Notes: a model not told the origin generated them from the letters alone. Positions 36,575 through 47,620 are shown, numbered from the stretch's first letter. The stretch: 64,000 nt of DNA from Haloarcula laminariae (GCF_025457605.1 NZ_JAMZFY010000001.1:248001-312000); one strand, 5' to 3'. Made by a program: numbers and translations.

Positions 36575-36994
36575 CTACGCGCTCGGTATCGAGCCGTCAA
36601 ACTCGTAGTCTTCGGCCCAATTGATCGATGGATGGTCGATTTCCGCTGTAAACCGCAGCTCCATCTTCTGTTCTGTAGCCTCCGCTACGGGTATCCAGTA
36701 TATCGCTTCCGTTTGGGGATATCGTACAGCAAAAACGTCGATTTCCCCCTCGTATGTCTTCTCGTGATACTCCCCATCTTTCGTGGTTTGTGAGTGTGTG
36801 TTGAACCGAATTGTCTCGGACTTGTTCTGCCACGCAGTCTTACACTGCACTCTGTGGAGTCGTTCGCCGCTATCGACTACTATGTCGTACTTATCGTTGT
36901 CGCCGAAGGGCACCGAGACGCTGTACCCCTCTGCAATAAGCCGATGAATTATTGCGGCTTCTGTCTCATCTCCCCTGTCTTTGCTGTTTGCCAT
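36575..36994 (-). CDS. PD-(D/E)XK nuclease-like protein (AT-rich gene)
   Basis: The 139-aa protein starts MANSKDRGDETEAAIIHRLIAEGYSVSVPFGDNDKYDIVV and continues HRVQCKTAW, giving the E...D-x(n)-QxK nuclease pattern found in PDDEXK_5-type endonucleases. No partner methylase or resistance gene is adjacent, so its target is unknown. Its codons are visibly AT-richer than those of all neighbours, which suggests recent transfer. A TATA-like GTTTTTATTTC (37017-37027) lies about 28 bp upstream. Hairpins with the same GATGAAA loop lie on both sides (36526-36546, 37204-37225). Confidence 0.7.
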   Translation of the reverse strand: MANSKDRGDETEAAIIHRLIAEGYSVSVPFGDNDKYDIVVDSGERLHRVQCKTAWQNKSETIRFNTHSQTTKDGEYHEKTYEGEIDVFAVRYPQTEAIYWIPVAEATEQKMELRFTAEIDHPSINWAEDYEFDGSIPSA

Positions 36995-37016
36995 ATAGGT
37001 TCAATATATTGGTGAT

Positions 37017-37027
37017 GAAATAAAAAC
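37017..37027 (-). promoter_or_regulatory. TATA box for the PD-(D/E)XK gene
   Basis: The minus strand reads GTTTTTATTTC about 28 bp before the start at 36994. It suggests an independently expressed gene. Confidence 0.6.
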
Positions 37028-37109
37028 ATCAATCTTGACGTTCAACTTCCCTCCTCGGCGGTGCCGAGCACACGCTACGCGGTGCTCGCCGATTTGTTCG
37101 CAGTAGAAG

Positions 37110-37175
37110 ACGCCCGGAGCGGGATTTGAACCGGACGAAGACTCGCTTGCGCTCGTCTTCTAGGGTTCAAATCCC
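37110..37175. repeat. tRNA-Asp 3'-end copy fused to T-arm palindrome
   Basis: Positions 37110-37132 repeat the 3' end of tRNA-Asp (37248-37270) exactly. The GGGATTTGAACC part (37121-37132) pairs perfectly with GGTTCAAATCCC (37164-37175). Inner arms GAAGAC/GTCTTC enclose the core CTCGCTTGCGCTC. The architecture is the same as at tRNA-Val (3663-3730), so the two loci probably carry members of one element family. Confidence 0.8.
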
Positions 37176-37203
37176 TCGTAGTCGTCCACAGATTCGAGCG
37201 GTC

Positions 37204-37225
37204 GCGACGCGATGAAACGCGTCGC
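37204..37225. repeat. Hairpin with GATGAAA loop, downstream of tRNA-Asp
   Basis: Arms GCGACGCG (37204-37211) and CGCGTCGC (37218-37225) surround ATGAAA (GATGAAA including the closing G). It lies 24 bp past the tRNA-Asp 3' end on the minus strand, so it could terminate that transcript, and it forms the right partner of the hairpin at 36526-36546. Confidence 0.6.
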
Positions 37226-37248
37226 TTGTCGAATTGGAATCAGAGAAA

Positions 37249-37321
37249 CGCCCGGAGCGGGATTTGAACCCGCGTCACAACCGTGACAGGGTTGTATGAT
37301 GGGCCACTACACCATCCGGGC
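37249..37321 (-). tRNA. tRNA-Asp (GTC)
   Basis: Minus-strand acceptor GCCCGGA/TCCGGGC, anticodon loop CTGTCAC (GTC), T arm GGGTTCAAATCCC and discriminator G. The 3' end is duplicated 138 bp downstream at 37110-37132. Confidence 0.95.
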
Positions 37322-37600
37322 ACGCTGCCTTGCTGCACTCAATCGTATCCCGGTCGTGGTATTAAGGCTTTCCAAAGGACGGCGCCCTGTCATGGGACCA
37401 CTTGACGGGACCCAAACGACTATATCTCACCTGACCGAACGCCGTGGTAACGCAAGCCCGCGCCCCTCGCAGTGGGGCGAGGGTCCAGTAGCTACTGCAG
37501 GCCGAGTTGGTAAGTGTTATTAGGGTGCCGACTATAGCGACCTGTAGTATCTCGTGACAGCCACCTTCTCCAGCCACAGGCCCCACGCACGCACACACAC

Positions 37601-37828
37601 ATGGTAGATGTAAGTCAACACGACCTCGTTCCCGACCACAGCGTCGTCGACGAGGCCGACCTCGAAGCAGTGCTCGAAGAGTACGACATCAAGAAGACCG
37701 ACCTCCCGAAGATCAAACGCGCCGACCCCGGACTCCCGGACGAGGCGGAGGTCGGCGATGTCATCCGTATCGAACGCGACTCGCGAACAACCGACACGGC
37801 AGTCGTCTATCGGCTGGTGGTCGAATAA
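37601..37828 (+). CDS. rpoH: RNA polymerase subunit H (Rpb5-like)
   Basis: The 75-aa protein [30 protein letters not shown] with [14 protein letters not shown] and [21 protein letters not shown] is the archaeal RpoH, equivalent to the C-terminal assembly domain of eukaryotic Rpb5. It opens the polymerase operon and its stop overlaps rpoB2 (TAATG). Two AT-rich candidates, actatatctc near 37420 and gttattagg near 37516, may hold the operon promoter. Confidence 0.95.
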   Translation: MVDVSQHDLVPDHSVVDEADLEAVLEEYDIKKTDLPKIKRADPGLPDEAEVGDVIRIERDSRTTDTAVVYRLVVE

Positions 37829-39393
37829 TGGACACACAGGACCGACGCGCTATATCGCGTGAGTACTTCGCCAAGGAACGGCTCGCCGAACACCACTTCC
37901 GCTCGTTCAACGCCTTCCTCGACCGAGGGATGCAGCAGGTGGTCGACGAGAAAGAGACCATCGACACCGACATCGGCGACAAGGAAGGCCAGGAGCCGGT
38001 GTGGGTCGAACTGGGCGACGTCCGCGTCGTCACGCCCCGCGTCCGAGAGGCCGACGGGAGCGAGGAACTGCTGTACCCACAGGAGGCCCGCCTCCGGAAC
38101 ATCACCTACTCCGCACCGGTGTTCATGGAGATGGCCATCGTCCGCGGCGGCGAAGAGGAACCCGAGGAAGTCGTCGACCGCACCGAGACCAAGATCGGCC
38201 GGATGCCTATCATGGTCGGTTCGAACAAGTGCAACATCGCCGGCTTCTCCCGCGAGGAACTCATCGACATCGGCGAGGACCCCGCCGACCCCGGCGGCTA
38301 CTTCTGTGTCAACGGCTCCGAGCGGGTGCTGATGACCAGCGAGGACCTCGCACCGAACAAGATTCTCGCCGAGTACGATACGAAATACGGCGACGAGGTC
38401 CAGGTCGCAAAGACCTTCTCCCAGCGCCGTGGGTATCGGGCCCTCGTCCTCTGTGAGCGGACCCGCGACGGGCTGCTGGAGGTCTCCTTCCCCTCCGTCT
38501 CGGGCTCTATCGACTTCGTGACGCTCGTTCGCGCGCTGGGTCTGGAATCCGACGAGGAGATCGTCCACCGCGTGAGCGAGGACCCGGAAATCGTGAAGTT
38601 CATGCTCGAAAACCTGGAGGAAGCGGAAGTCCAGACGACCGAGGAGGCCATCGAGACGCTGGGCCAGCGCGTCGCCTCCGGTCAGGGCAAGAACTACCAG
38701 CTCAAGCGGGCGAACTACGTCATCGACCGCTACCTCCTGCCCCATCTCCACGAGGAGGGCGTCGACGAGGAGGAGGTCCGCATCAACAAGGCGTACTACC
38801 TCTGCCGGATGGCCGAGGCGTGTTTCGAACTCGCCCTGGAACGCCGCGAGGCCGACGACAAGGACCACTACGCCAACAAGCGCCTGAAGGTCAGCGGCGA
38901 CCTGATGACCGACCTGTTCCGGACCGCGCTGAACAAGCTCGCCCGGGACGTGAAATACCAGCTCGAACGTGCGAACATGCGAAACCGGCAGCTGTCGGTT
39001 TCGACCGTCGTCCGCTCGGACGTGCTGACCGAGCGGCTCGAACACCCCATCGCGACGGGGAACTGGGTCGGCGGCCGCTCCGGCGTCTCCCAGCTCGTCG
39101 ACCGGACGGACTTCATGGGGGTTCTCTCCCACCTGCGACGCCTGCGCTCGCCGCTCTCGCGCTCGCAGCCGCACTTCGAGGCGCGGGACCTGCACGCGAC
39201 CCAGTGGGGTCGCATCTGTCCCTCCGAGACGCCGGAGGGCCCGAACTGCGGGCTCGTGAAGAACTTCGCACAGGCGATGGAGCTGTCACAGGACGTCGCC
39301 GACGCACAGGGCCTCAAACAGGAACTTTCGGACATGGGGGTCCAGGGCATCCCCGGTATCGAATCGATAGAACAGCAGCCCGCGGACGACTAA
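37828..39393 (+). CDS. rpoB2: RNA polymerase subunit B''
   Basis: The 521-aa protein is the N-terminal half of the second-largest subunit (lobe and protrusion): [57 protein letters not shown], and the fork region [22 protein letters not shown] (here [19 protein letters not shown]). Split B''/B' genes are typical for haloarchaea and many methanogens. It is followed after one base by rpoB1. Confidence 0.97.
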   Translation: MDTQDRRAISREYFAKERLAEHHFRSFNAFLDRGMQQVVDEKETIDTDIGDKEGQEPVWVELGDVRVVTPRVREADGSEELLYPQEARLRNITYSAPVFMEMAIVRGGEEEPEEVVDRTETKIGRMPIMVGSNKCNIAGFSREELIDIGEDPADPGGYFCVNGSERVLMTSEDLAPNKILAEYDTKYGDEVQVAKTFSQRRGYRALVLCERTRDGLLEVSFPSVSGSIDFVTLVRALGLESDEEIVHRVSEDPEIVKFMLENLEEAEVQTTEEAIETLGQRVASGQGKNYQLKRANYVIDRYLLPHLHEEGVDEEEVRINKAYYLCRMAEACFELALERREADDKDHYANKRLKVSGDLMTDLFRTALNKLARDVKYQLERANMRNRQLSVSTVVRSDVLTERLEHPIATGNWVGGRSGVSQLVDRTDFMGVLSHLRRLRSPLSRSQPHFEARDLHATQWGRICPSETPEGPNCGLVKNFAQAMELSQDVADAQGLKQELSDMGVQGIPGIESIEQQPADD

Positions 39394-39394
39394 C

Positions 39395-41221
39395 ATGAGT
39401 CAGAGCCGAGAAGCCAAGGTATACGTAAACGGCAGTCTGGTCGGGACCCATCCCGACCCCGAACAGCTCGCAGAACAGGTGCGCCAGGCCCGACGGCGGG
39501 GGGACGTCTCCCAGATGGTCAACGTCTCGGTCAAGGGACGCACCGACGAGGTCATCATCAACGCCGACGCCGGCCGGGCGCGCCGGCCGCTGCTCGTCGT
39601 CGAGAACGGCGAACCGCTGATGACCGACGAACAGGTCGAGGCCGTCAAGAACGGTGACCTGGAGTTCGAGGAGCTCGTCGAGCGCGGGCTCGTCGAGTTC
39701 ATCGACGCCGAGGAGGAGGAGGACATCCTCGTGGGCGTCGACGAGGGTGAACTCACCGAGAACCACACCCACCTCGAAGTCGACCCGCAGCTGATGTTCG
39801 GTATCGGCGCGGGGATGATTCCGTACCCCGAACACAACGCTTCCCCGCGGATTACGATGGGGTCGGGGATGATCAAGCAGTCGCTGGGCCTGCCGAGCGC
39901 GAACTACCGCATCCGACCGGACACGCGCCAGCACCTGCTGCACTACCCGCAGCTCTCGATGGTCAAGACCCAGACGACCGAACAGATCGGCTACGACGAC
40001 CGACCGGCCGCACAGAACTTCGTCGTCGCCGTGATGAGCTACGAGGGGTTCAACATCGAGGACGCGCTCGTCATGAACAAGGGGTCGGTCGACCGCGCGC
40101 TCGCGCGCTCGCACTTCTTCCGGACCTACGAGGGCGAGGAGCGACGCTACCCCGGCGGGCAGGAGGACCGCTTCGAGATGCCAGACGAGGACGTGCGCGG
40201 CGCACGCGGTGAGGAGGCCTACACGCATCTGGACGACGACGGACTGGTCAACCCCGAGACGAAGGTCGGCGAGAACGCCGTCCTGCTGGGCAAGACCAGC
40301 CCGCCCCGGTTCCTCGAAGAGCCCGACGACATGGGCGGACTCAGCCCGCAGAAGCGCCGCGAGACCTCCGTCACCATGCGCTCGGGCGAATCCGGCGTCG
40401 TGGACACGGTGACGCTGATGGAGGGCGAGGACGGCTCGAAGCTCTCGAAGGTCTCAGTCCGGGACGAGCGAATCCCCGAACTCGGGGACAAGTTCGCGTC
40501 GCGGCACGGCCAGAAGGGCGTCGTCGGCCACATCGCGCCCCAGGAGGACATGCCCTTCACCGAGGAGGGCGTCGTCCCGGACCTGGTCATCAACCCCCAC
40601 GCACTGCCGTCGCGGATGACCGTCGGCCACATCCTCGAGATGATAGGCGGGAAGGTCGGTGCCCTCGAAGGGCGCCGCGTGGACGGCACCGCCTTCACCG
40701 GCGAGGACGAGGAGCAGCTCCGTGGCTCCCTGGAGGAGCACGGCTTCGACTCCTCGGGCAAGGAGACGATGTACTCCGGCATCACCGGCGAGAAGATCGA
40801 CGCGGAGATCTTCGTCGGCGACATCTTCTACCAGAAGCTCTACCACATGGTCTCGAACAAGCTGCACGCCCGCTCGCGCGGGCCGGTGCAGGTACTGACC
40901 CGCCAGCCCACCGAGGGCCGAGCCCGCGAGGGCGGCCTGCGCGTGGGCGAGATGGAGCGGGACGTGCTCATCGGGCACGGCGCGGCGATGGCGCTCAAGG
41001 AGCGACTGCTCGACGAGTCCGACCGCGAGTGGATCAACGTCTGCGGGCAGTGCGGGATGACCGCCGTCGAGAACGTCGAACAGCGGCGTATCTACTGCCC
41101 CAACTGCGAGGAGGAGACAGACATCCACGAGGTCGAGATGTCGTACGCGTTCAAGCTCCTGCTCGACGAGATGAAGGCGCTGGGTATCGCCCCGCGGATC
41201 GAACTGGAGGACGCAGTCTAG
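39395..41221 (+). CDS. rpoB1: RNA polymerase subunit B'
   Basis: The 608-aa protein is the C-terminal half of the second-largest subunit: [63 protein letters not shown] and the active-centre hybrid-binding domain, then the C-terminal clamp zinc site CGQCGMTA...YCPNCEEE. It is translated right after B''. Confidence 0.97.
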   Translation: MSQSREAKVYVNGSLVGTHPDPEQLAEQVRQARRRGDVSQMVNVSVKGRTDEVIINADAGRARRPLLVVENGEPLMTDEQVEAVKNGDLEFEELVERGLVEFIDAEEEEDILVGVDEGELTENHTHLEVDPQLMFGIGAGMIPYPEHNASPRITMGSGMIKQSLGLPSANYRIRPDTRQHLLHYPQLSMVKTQTTEQIGYDDRPAAQNFVVAVMSYEGFNIEDALVMNKGSVDRALARSHFFRTYEGEERRYPGGQEDRFEMPDEDVRGARGEEAYTHLDDDGLVNPETKVGENAVLLGKTSPPRFLEEPDDMGGLSPQKRRETSVTMRSGESGVVDTVTLMEGEDGSKLSKVSVRDERIPELGDKFASRHGQKGVVGHIAPQEDMPFTEEGVVPDLVINPHALPSRMTVGHILEMIGGKVGALEGRRVDGTAFTGEDEEQLRGSLEEHGFDSSGKETMYSGITGEKIDAEIFVGDIFYQKLYHMVSNKLHARSRGPVQVLTRQPTEGRAREGGLRVGEMERDVLIGHGAAMALKERLLDESDREWINVCGQCGMTAVENVEQRRIYCPNCEEETDIHEVEMSYAFKLLLDEMKALGIAPRIELEDAV

Positions 41222-41222
41222 T

Positions 41223-44132
41223 ATGAGCTCACAGCAAACACCACAGGAGATCGGGCAACTCAGCTTCGGGCTGATGGACCCCGAGGAGTACCGCGACATG
41301 TCGGCCACGAAGGTAATCACGGCCGACACCTACGACGACGACGGCTTCCCCATCGACATGGGGCTGATGGACCCGCGCCTGGGCGTCATCGACCCCGGAC
41401 TCGAATGCAAGACGTGTGGGAAACACAGCGGCTCGTGTAACGGCCACTTCGGCCACATCGAGCTCGCCGCCCCCGTGATTCACGTCGGCTTCGCGAAGCT
41501 CATCCGCCGCCTGCTTCGCGGGACCTGCCGGGAGTGCTCCCGGCTCTGTCTCGACGAGAACGAGCGCGACGAGTTCCGCGACCGGCTCACCCGGACACAG
41601 GACCTGGGTCGTGACCTCAACGACGTGACCAAGGCCGCCATCCGGCAGGCCCGAAAGAAGGACACGTGTCCGTTCTGCGGCGAGAAGCAGTACGACATCA
41701 AACACGAGAAGCCGACGACCTACTACGAGGTCCAGCAGGTGCTCTCGGCGGAGTACCCCGCCCTCATCGCCGAGGCGATGGAGGAGGCCGACGAGCGTAT
41801 CGCACCGACCGACCTCGCCGAGGAGACCGGTATCGACGGGGGCCGCGTCCAGGAGATAATCAGCGGCGACTTCCGTCCGCGACAGGATGACCGCCGGGCC
41901 ATCGAGAAGGCGCTGAACGTCGACCTCACCGAGGAGGACATGAACAAGCTGATGCCCTCCGACATCCGGGACTGGTTCGAGGACATCCCGGACGAGGACA
42001 TCGAGGTCCTGGGGATGAACCCCGCCCGTTCCCGGCCCGAGTGGATGATTCTGACCGTGCTGCCCGTGCCGCCGGTCACCGCTCGCCCCTCCATCACGCT
42101 GGACAACGGCCAGCGCAGCGAGGACGACCTGACCCACAAGCTCGTGGACATCATCCGCATCAACCAGCGGTTCATGGAGAACCGCGAGGCCGGTGCGCCA
42201 CAGCTGATTATCGAGGACCTCTGGGAGCTGCTGCAGTACCACGTCACCACGTTCATGGACAACGAGATATCGGGGACGCCGCCGGCGCGACACCGCTCCG
42301 GCCGGCCCCTGAAGACCCTCTCCCAGCGGCTCAAGGGGAAGGAGGGCCGATTCCGTGGCTCCCTGTCCGGGAAGCGCGTCAACTTCTCGGCTCGTACCGT
42401 CATCTCGCCGGACCCGACGCTCAGCCTGAACGAGGTCGGGGTTCCGACCCGGGTCGCCCGTGAGATGACCCAGACGATGAACGTCAACGAGCGAAACCTC
42501 GACAACGCCCGCCGCTACGTCGCCAACGGCCCCGAGGGCCACCCCGGTGCGAACTACGTCCGGCGACCGGACGGCCGCCGGCTGAAGGTCACGGAGAAGA
42601 ACTGCGAGGAGCTCGCCGAGAAGGTCGAGCCCGGCTGGGAAGTCAGCCGCCACCTCGTCGACGGCGACATCATCATCTTCAACCGCCAGCCGTCGCTGCA
42701 CCGGATGTCCATCATGGCCCACGAAGTGGTCGTGATGCCGTACAAGACGTTCCGCCTGAACACCGTCGTCTGTCCGCCCTACAACGCTGACTTCGACGGC
42801 GACGAGATGAACATGCACGCCCTGCAGAACGAGGAGGCCCGCGCCGAGGCCCGGGTCCTCATGCGCGTGCAGGAACAGATGCTCTCGCCGCGCTTCGGCG
42901 AGAACATCATCGGCGCTATTCAGGACCACATCAGCGGGACCTACCTGCTGACACACACCAACCCGCAGTTCAACGAGACCCAGGCCCTGGACATGCTCCG
43001 GGCGACGCGTATCGACGAACTGCCCGAGCCCGACGGCGAGGACGAGACCGGCGAGCCCTACTGGACCGGTCGCTCGCTGTTCTCGGAGCTGCTGCCCGAC
43101 GACCTCAACCTGGACTTCACCTCCTCGGCCGGCGACAACGTCGTCATCGAGGACGGCCAGATGGTCTCGGGCACCATCGACGAGGACGCCGTCGGCGCGT
43201 TCGGCGGCGAGGTCGTCGACACCATCGCGAAGGACTACTCGAAGACCCGCGCCCGTATCCTGGTCAACGAGATTTCCGCGCTGGCGATGCGTTCGATCAT
43301 GCACTTCGGGTTCTCCATCGGTATCGACGACGAGTCGATCCCCCGCGAGGCCGAGGAGCAGATCAACGACGCCATCGACAACGCCTACGACCGCGTCGAG
43401 GAGCTCATCGACACCTACGACCGGGGCGACCTCGAATCCCTGCCCGGCCGCACTGTCGACGAGACCCTCGAGATGAAGATCATGCAGACGCTGGGCAAGG
43501 CCCGTGACTCCGCCGGTGACATCGCCGAGGACCACTTCGACGACGACAACCCGGCCGTCGTGATGGCCGAGTCCGGCGCCCGTGGCTCGATGCTGAACCT
43601 GACCCAGATGGCCGGCTGTGTCGGCCAGCAGGCTGTCCGTGGCGAACGCATCAACCGCGGCTACGAGAACCGAACCCTCTCGCACTTCGAGGAGAACGAC
43701 CTCTCCTCGGACGCCCACGGCTTCGTGGAGTCCTCCTACCGCTCGGGCCTCGGTCCGAAGGAGTTCTTCTTCCACGCGATGGGCGGCCGCGAGGGGCTGG
43801 TCGACACCGCAGTCCGAACGTCCAAGTCCGGCTACCTCCAGCGCCGGCTCATCAACGCCCTCTCGGAACTCGAAACGCAGTACGACGGGACCGTCCGGGA
43901 CACGAGCGACACCATCGTTCAGTTCGAGTTCGGCGAGGACGGCACCTCCCCGGTCGACGTCTCCTCCGGCGAGGAGGGGCCGGCCGTCGACGTCGAGGAG
44001 ATAGCCGACAGCGTCCTCAGCGAGGAGTTCGAGACCGAGAGCGACAAGGAGAGCTTCCTCGGGCAGACGACCGAGCGGACCAACCTCTCCGAGCACGCGG
44101 ACGACTGGTGGATGGCGGAGGGTGACGACTAA
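41223..44132 (+). CDS. rpoA1: RNA polymerase subunit A'
   Basis: The 969-aa protein is the N-terminal two thirds of the largest subunit. It has the clamp zinc ligands [20 protein letters not shown] and CPFCGEKQ, the lid/rudder region [17 protein letters not shown] and the catalytic Mg loop [12 protein letters not shown]. No intein is present. It ends [10 protein letters not shown] and overlaps rpoA2 by one base. Confidence 0.97.
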   Translation: MSSQQTPQEIGQLSFGLMDPEEYRDMSATKVITADTYDDDGFPIDMGLMDPRLGVIDPGLECKTCGKHSGSCNGHFGHIELAAPVIHVGFAKLIRRLLRGTCRECSRLCLDENERDEFRDRLTRTQDLGRDLNDVTKAAIRQARKKDTCPFCGEKQYDIKHEKPTTYYEVQQVLSAEYPALIAEAMEEADERIAPTDLAEETGIDGGRVQEIISGDFRPRQDDRRAIEKALNVDLTEEDMNKLMPSDIRDWFEDIPDEDIEVLGMNPARSRPEWMILTVLPVPPVTARPSITLDNGQRSEDDLTHKLVDIIRINQRFMENREAGAPQLIIEDLWELLQYHVTTFMDNEISGTPPARHRSGRPLKTLSQRLKGKEGRFRGSLSGKRVNFSARTVISPDPTLSLNEVGVPTRVAREMTQTMNVNERNLDNARRYVANGPEGHPGANYVRRPDGRRLKVTEKNCEELAEKVEPGWEVSRHLVDGDIIIFNRQPSLHRMSIMAHEVVVMPYKTFRLNTVVCPPYNADFDGDEMNMHALQNEEARAEARVLMRVQEQMLSPRFGENIIGAIQDHISGTYLLTHTNPQFNETQALDMLRATRIDELPEPDGEDETGEPYWTGRSLFSELLPDDLNLDFTSSAGDNVVIEDGQMVSGTIDEDAVGAFGGEVVDTIAKDYSKTRARILVNEISALAMRSIMHFGFSIGIDDESIPREAEEQINDAIDNAYDRVEELIDTYDRGDLESLPGRTVDETLEMKIMQTLGKARDSAGDIAEDHFDDDNPAVVMAESGARGSMLNLTQMAGCVGQQAVRGERINRGYENRTLSHFEENDLSSDAHGFVESSYRSGLGPKEFFFHAMGGREGLVDTAVRTSKSGYLQRRLINALSELETQYDGTVRDTSDTIVQFEFGEDGTSPVDVSSGEEGPAVDVEEIADSVLSEEFETESDKESFLGQTTERTNLSEHADDWWMAEGDD

Positions 44133-45307
44133 TGGTATCAGACGACATCGAGGCCGTCGTCGAGGACACGGAGCTCCCCCGGCGGCTGAAAGACGAGGTG
44201 TACAGCACCATCGAGGCCCGCGGCGTCGGCGTCGAGGACGCCGACCGCATCGCCCAGGCCGTCGAATCGCGCTACATGCAGACCCGCGTGGACCCGCTGG
44301 ACCCCGTCGGGACCGTCTCGGCCCAGTCCATCGGCGAACCCGGAACGCAGATGACGATGAACACGTTCCACTACGCCGGCGTGGCCGAAATCGACGTGAC
44401 CCAGGGGCTCCCGCGGCTCATCGAGCTGGTCGACGCCCGGAAGACGCCCGACACGCCGATGATGACTGTCCACCTGGACGAGGAGTACGCCGACGACCGC
44501 GAGCGGGCCCACGAGGTCGTCTGGAAGATAGAGGCCACGCGCATCCTCGCACTGGGTGACATCTCCACGAACGTCGCGGACATGCTCGTCCAGATAGACC
44601 TGAACGAGGAGACACTTCAGGAGCGCTGGCCCACGGTCGACAACACCGAGGCCATCGCCGAGGAGATCGCCGAGACCATCGAGTCCAACCTCGGCGTGCA
44701 GACGCGACAGGCCGACACCGTCATCGAGTTCGGTCCCGAGGAGCCCAGCTACCGGGACCTCCTCCAGCTGGTCGAGGAGCTGCGCGAAATCGTCTTCAAG
44801 GGCATCGACGAGATATCCCGCGTCGTCATCCGGAAGGAAGAACTCGAAGACGGCGAGGAGTTCGTCCTCTACACGGAGGGGTCGGACTTCGGCGAAGTGC
44901 TCGGCATCGAGGGCGTCGACGCCTCCCGGACCACGTGTAACAACATCCACGAGATATACCGGAGCCTCGGCGTCGAGGCCGCCCGCGAGACGCTCATCAA
45001 CGAGACGATGAACACCCTCGAAGAGCAGGGGCTGGACGACGTGAACGTCCGCCACCTGATGCTGGTCGCGGACATCATGACCAACGAGGGGACCATCGAG
45101 TCCATCGGCCGCCACGGCATCTCCGGCTCGAAGGACTCCGTGCTGGCCCGGGCCGCATTCGAGGTGACGGTGAACCACCTGCTCGACGCCGCCATCCACG
45201 GCGAGGTCGACGAACTGGACGGCGTCACGGAGAACGTCATCGTCGGCAAGCCCATCAAGCTGGGCACCGGCGACGTCGACCTCCGCATGGGCACCACACA
45301 GGACTGA
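44132..45307 (+). CDS. rpoA2: RNA polymerase subunit A''
   Basis: The 391-aa protein is the C-terminal third of the largest subunit. It contains the trigger-loop region [42 protein letters not shown] and a C-terminal jaw/cleft part ending [19 protein letters not shown]. It overlaps the NusA-like gene start by one base (TGATG). Confidence 0.97.
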   Translation: MVSDDIEAVVEDTELPRRLKDEVYSTIEARGVGVEDADRIAQAVESRYMQTRVDPLDPVGTVSAQSIGEPGTQMTMNTFHYAGVAEIDVTQGLPRLIELVDARKTPDTPMMTVHLDEEYADDRERAHEVVWKIEATRILALGDISTNVADMLVQIDLNEETLQERWPTVDNTEAIAEEIAETIESNLGVQTRQADTVIEFGPEEPSYRDLLQLVEELREIVFKGIDEISRVVIRKEELEDGEEFVLYTEGSDFGEVLGIEGVDASRTTCNNIHEIYRSLGVEAARETLINETMNTLEEQGLDDVNVRHLMLVADIMTNEGTIESIGRHGISGSKDSVLARAAFEVTVNHLLDAAIHGEVDELDGVTENVIVGKPIKLGTGDVDLRMGTTQD

Positions 45308-45732
45308 TGGGCGTCGAAATCTCGGACGAAGCGCGGCGACTGGTCGCCCTCTTCGAGGACGAAGCCGGCGTCACCGTCCGGGATTGCGTCGTCGACGAGG
45401 ACCACGACCAGGTCGTCTATCTCGTCAAGCGCGGCCAGATAGCCGACGCCATCGGCCCCGGCGGCACCAACGTCGCCGGCGTGGAGGAGCGGCTGGGTCG
45501 GGACGTGAAACTCATCGAGGACGCCGAGCGGCCCGAGGACTTCGTCGCCAACGCCCTGGCGCCCGCCGCCGTCTACAACGTCACCGTCTCGGAGAACGGC
45601 GACACCGTCGCCTACGCCGAGGTCCCACAGGAGGACCACGGCGCCGCCATCGGGCGGGACGGCCGCAACATCGACGCGGCCCGTCGGCTCGCACAGCGTC
45701 ACTTCGACATCGACGGCATCGAGCTGACGTAG
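45307..45732 (+). CDS. nusA: NusA-like KH-domain transcription factor
   Basis: The 141-aa archaeal NusA homologue has two KH domains (residues 30-70 KRGQIADAIGPGGTNVAGVEERLGRDV and 105-140 EDHGAAIGRDGRNIDAARRL) and lacks the bacterial S1 part. It sits directly behind rpoA2 as usual in archaea and probably binds RNA near the polymerase or pre-rRNA. Confidence 0.93.
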   Translation: MGVEISDEARRLVALFEDEAGVTVRDCVVDEDHDQVVYLVKRGQIADAIGPGGTNVAGVEERLGRDVKLIEDAERPEDFVANALAPAAVYNVTVSENGDTVAYAEVPQEDHGAAIGRDGRNIDAARRLAQRHFDIDGIELT

Positions 45733-45812
45733 CTCGACCGGTTTTCCGACTGCGAGCCGTTCGCGTACGAGAACGCTACACACGCGCCCGCTGACGACGA
45801 CGAAAGAGGAGT

Positions 45813-45820
45813 CTTAAGTA
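45813..45820 (+). promoter_or_regulatory. TATA box for rps12
   Basis: cttaagta lies about 29 bp before the S12 start at 45846, which gives rps12-rps7 a promoter separate from the polymerase operon. Confidence 0.55.
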
Positions 45821-45845
45821 GCTCGGAAGGATACCGACGTGTACT

Positions 45846-46274
45846 ATGGCAAACGGCAAATACGCCGCGCGCAAGCTGAAGAAGGACCGCCAGAAACACC
45901 GGTGGTCCGACTCGGATTACGCGCGACGCGAGCGCGGGCTCGGCAAGAAGTCCGACCCGCTTGAGGGTGCACCTCAGGGTCGCGGTATCGTCCTGGAGAA
46001 AGTGGGCATCGAGGCAAAACAGCCCAACTCGGCGATTCGGAAATGCGTCCGGGTCCAGCTCATCAAGAACGGCAAGCAGGTCACCGCGTTCTGTCCCGGT
46101 GACGGCGCTATCTCCTTTATCGACGAGCACGACGAGGTCACCATCGCCGGTATCGGCGGCGCGAAAGGTCGCGCGATGGGCGACCTCTCCGGTGTCAACT
46201 ACAAGGTCGAGAAGGTAAACGGCGTGTCCATGCTCGAACTGGTCCGCGGTAACGCCGAGAAACCGGTCCGATAA
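45846..46274 (+). CDS. rps12: Ribosomal protein S12 (uS12)
   Basis: The 142-aa protein has the family core [65 protein letters not shown], with the conserved KQPNSAIRK decoding loop. The length is normal for archaea and eukaryotes. It is followed after two bases by rps7. Confidence 0.98.
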   Translation: MANGKYAARKLKKDRQKHRWSDSDYARRERGLGKKSDPLEGAPQGRGIVLEKVGIEAKQPNSAIRKCVRVQLIKNGKQVTAFCPGDGAISFIDEHDEVTIAGIGGAKGRAMGDLSGVNYKVEKVNGVSMLELVRGNAEKPVR

Positions 46275-46276
46275 CC

Positions 46277-46903
46277 ATGAGTGCAGACGAAGACACCCCC
46301 GAGACCGAGGACGCACCGGAAGACGAGGCCGCCGAGGAAGAGGTCGCCCGCGCCGAGCTGTTCGGCGAGTGGTCGGTCACCAACATCGAGTACTCGGACC
46401 CCTCGACGGAACGCTACATCACGGTGACGCCCATCGCCCACACGATGGGGCGCCACTCGAACAAGCAGTTCCAGAAGTCCGAAATCAGCGTCGTCGAGCG
46501 TCTCATCAACCGGCTGATGCAGACCGACGAGAACACGGGCAAGAAGCAACTCGCGACGAGCATCGTCAGCGACGCCTTCGAAATCGTCCACGAGCGCACC
46601 GAGGAGAACCCGGTGCAGGTGCTGGTCGAGGCCGTCGAGAACAGCGCCCCGCGAGAGGAGACCGTCCGCCTGAAGTACGGTGGCATCTCGGTCCCGAAGG
46701 CCGTCGACGTCGCGCCACAGCGACGGGTCGACCAGGCCCTGAAGTTCATCGCGGAGGGCACCTACGGCGGCTCGTTCAAGACGACCACCAGCGCGGAGGA
46801 GGCTCTGGCCTCCCTGCTCATCGGCGCCGCCAACAACGACGTCAGTACCTACTCCGTCAACCAGAAGGAAGAGAAAGAGCGCGTCGCGGCCGCAGCGCGG
46901 TAA
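46277..46903 (+). CDS. rps7: Ribosomal protein S7 (uS7)
   Basis: The 208-aa protein has an acidic N-terminal extension (EDTPETEDAPEDEAAEEE), typical for a halophile, and the S7 core with RHSNKQFQKSEISVVERLINRLM, VEAVENSAPREETVRLKYGGISVPKAVDVAPQRRVDQALKFIA. It nucleates the 30S head. In the str-type order rps12-rps7, EF-2 would follow, but here EF-2 is 3.2 kb away. Confidence 0.98.
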   Translation: MSADEDTPETEDAPEDEAAEEEVARAELFGEWSVTNIEYSDPSTERYITVTPIAHTMGRHSNKQFQKSEISVVERLINRLMQTDENTGKKQLATSIVSDAFEIVHERTEENPVQVLVEAVENSAPREETVRLKYGGISVPKAVDVAPQRRVDQALKFIAEGTYGGSFKTTTSAEEALASLLIGAANNDVSTYSVNQKEEKERVAAAAR

Positions 46904-47023
46904 TATACGCCGTCTTCTCAGTTTTTCACTCGCCCGGTAGCGACAGCGCCGGCCGCGCTCGGGGGCGCCGTGCCCGCTCCGTAAACCACTAGCTATTTTG
47001 CAGTTGACGACACAGGGCCACGT

Positions 47024-47620
47024 ATGTCAGAGACGGAGTCGGTCGACCTCGTCGGCGACGAGGCAGTGTCGAACATCGCGCTCGCGGCCGTGTTGGCCGC
47101 GCTGACGGCCGCGTTCGCGTACGTCTCGATACCGATACCCGGGCTCCCGGCGCCGGTCTCCTTCCAGGTCTTCGGCGTCTACTTCGCCGGCCTGTTACTG
47201 GGGCCGCGCTGGGGCGGGTTCTCCGTGGGTATCTACCTGCTCGCCGGCATCGCCGGGGCGCCCGTGTTCTCGAACGGCGCGGCCGGGCTCGGATACGTGC
47301 TGGGCCCGACGGGCGGCTACCTCGTCGGCTTCCTGCTGGCGGCGATACTCATCGGGGCCCTCGTCCATCGCGGGCTCGACCCGAAACCGCTCAGCGACGT
47401 GTCCCTGTCGACCCAGGCCGGGGCGCTCGTCGCCGGCCTCGTCGTCATCTACGCCGTCGGCGTCCCGTGGCTGGCCCTGTCGACGGGGCTGCCGCCGGTG
47501 GAGGCCGCGACCGTCGGGGCCGCCGTCTTCCTCCCCGGTGACGCCATCAAGATTGCGGCGACGCTGGGGCTGGTGAAAGGCGGGGCGCTCGTCCGCCAGC
47601 AGTCGGCCGCCGCCGCATGA
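47024..47620 (+). CDS. bioY: BioY biotin-binding component of ECF transporter
   Basis: The 198-aa membrane protein has about six helices and the BioY signatures VSFQVFGVYFAGLLLGPRWGGFSVGIYLLAGIAGAPVF and GPTGGYLVGFLLAAI, with a later VGVPWLALSTGL. It captures biotin (energy-coupling factor S component). It overlaps the ATPase gene by 4 bp and forms the operon bioY-bioM-bioN. Confidence 0.93.
   Translation: MSETESVDLVGDEAVSNIALAAVLAALTAAFAYVSIPIPGLPAPVSFQVFGVYFAGLLLGPRWGGFSVGIYLLAGIAGAPVFSNGAAGLGYVLGPTGGYLVGFLLAAILIGALVHRGLDPKPLSDVSLSTQAGALVAGLVVIYAVGVPWLALSTGLPPVEAATVGAAVFLPGDAIKIAATLGLVKGGALVRQQSAAAA

Noticed and set aside
37110-37249. tRNA-Asp 3' direct repeat as both ends of an integrated element
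   Set aside because: Only 138 bp separate the two copies and no gene lies between them, so a classical attL/attR pair is not supported. I report it as a repeat instead.
41229-44096. A 955-codon open frame on the minus strand, antisense to rpoA1
   Set aside because: It mirrors the A' gene exactly. Long antisense frames are expected in GC-rich DNA with strong codon bias, and the translation is Val/Asp/Leu-repetitive with no domain.
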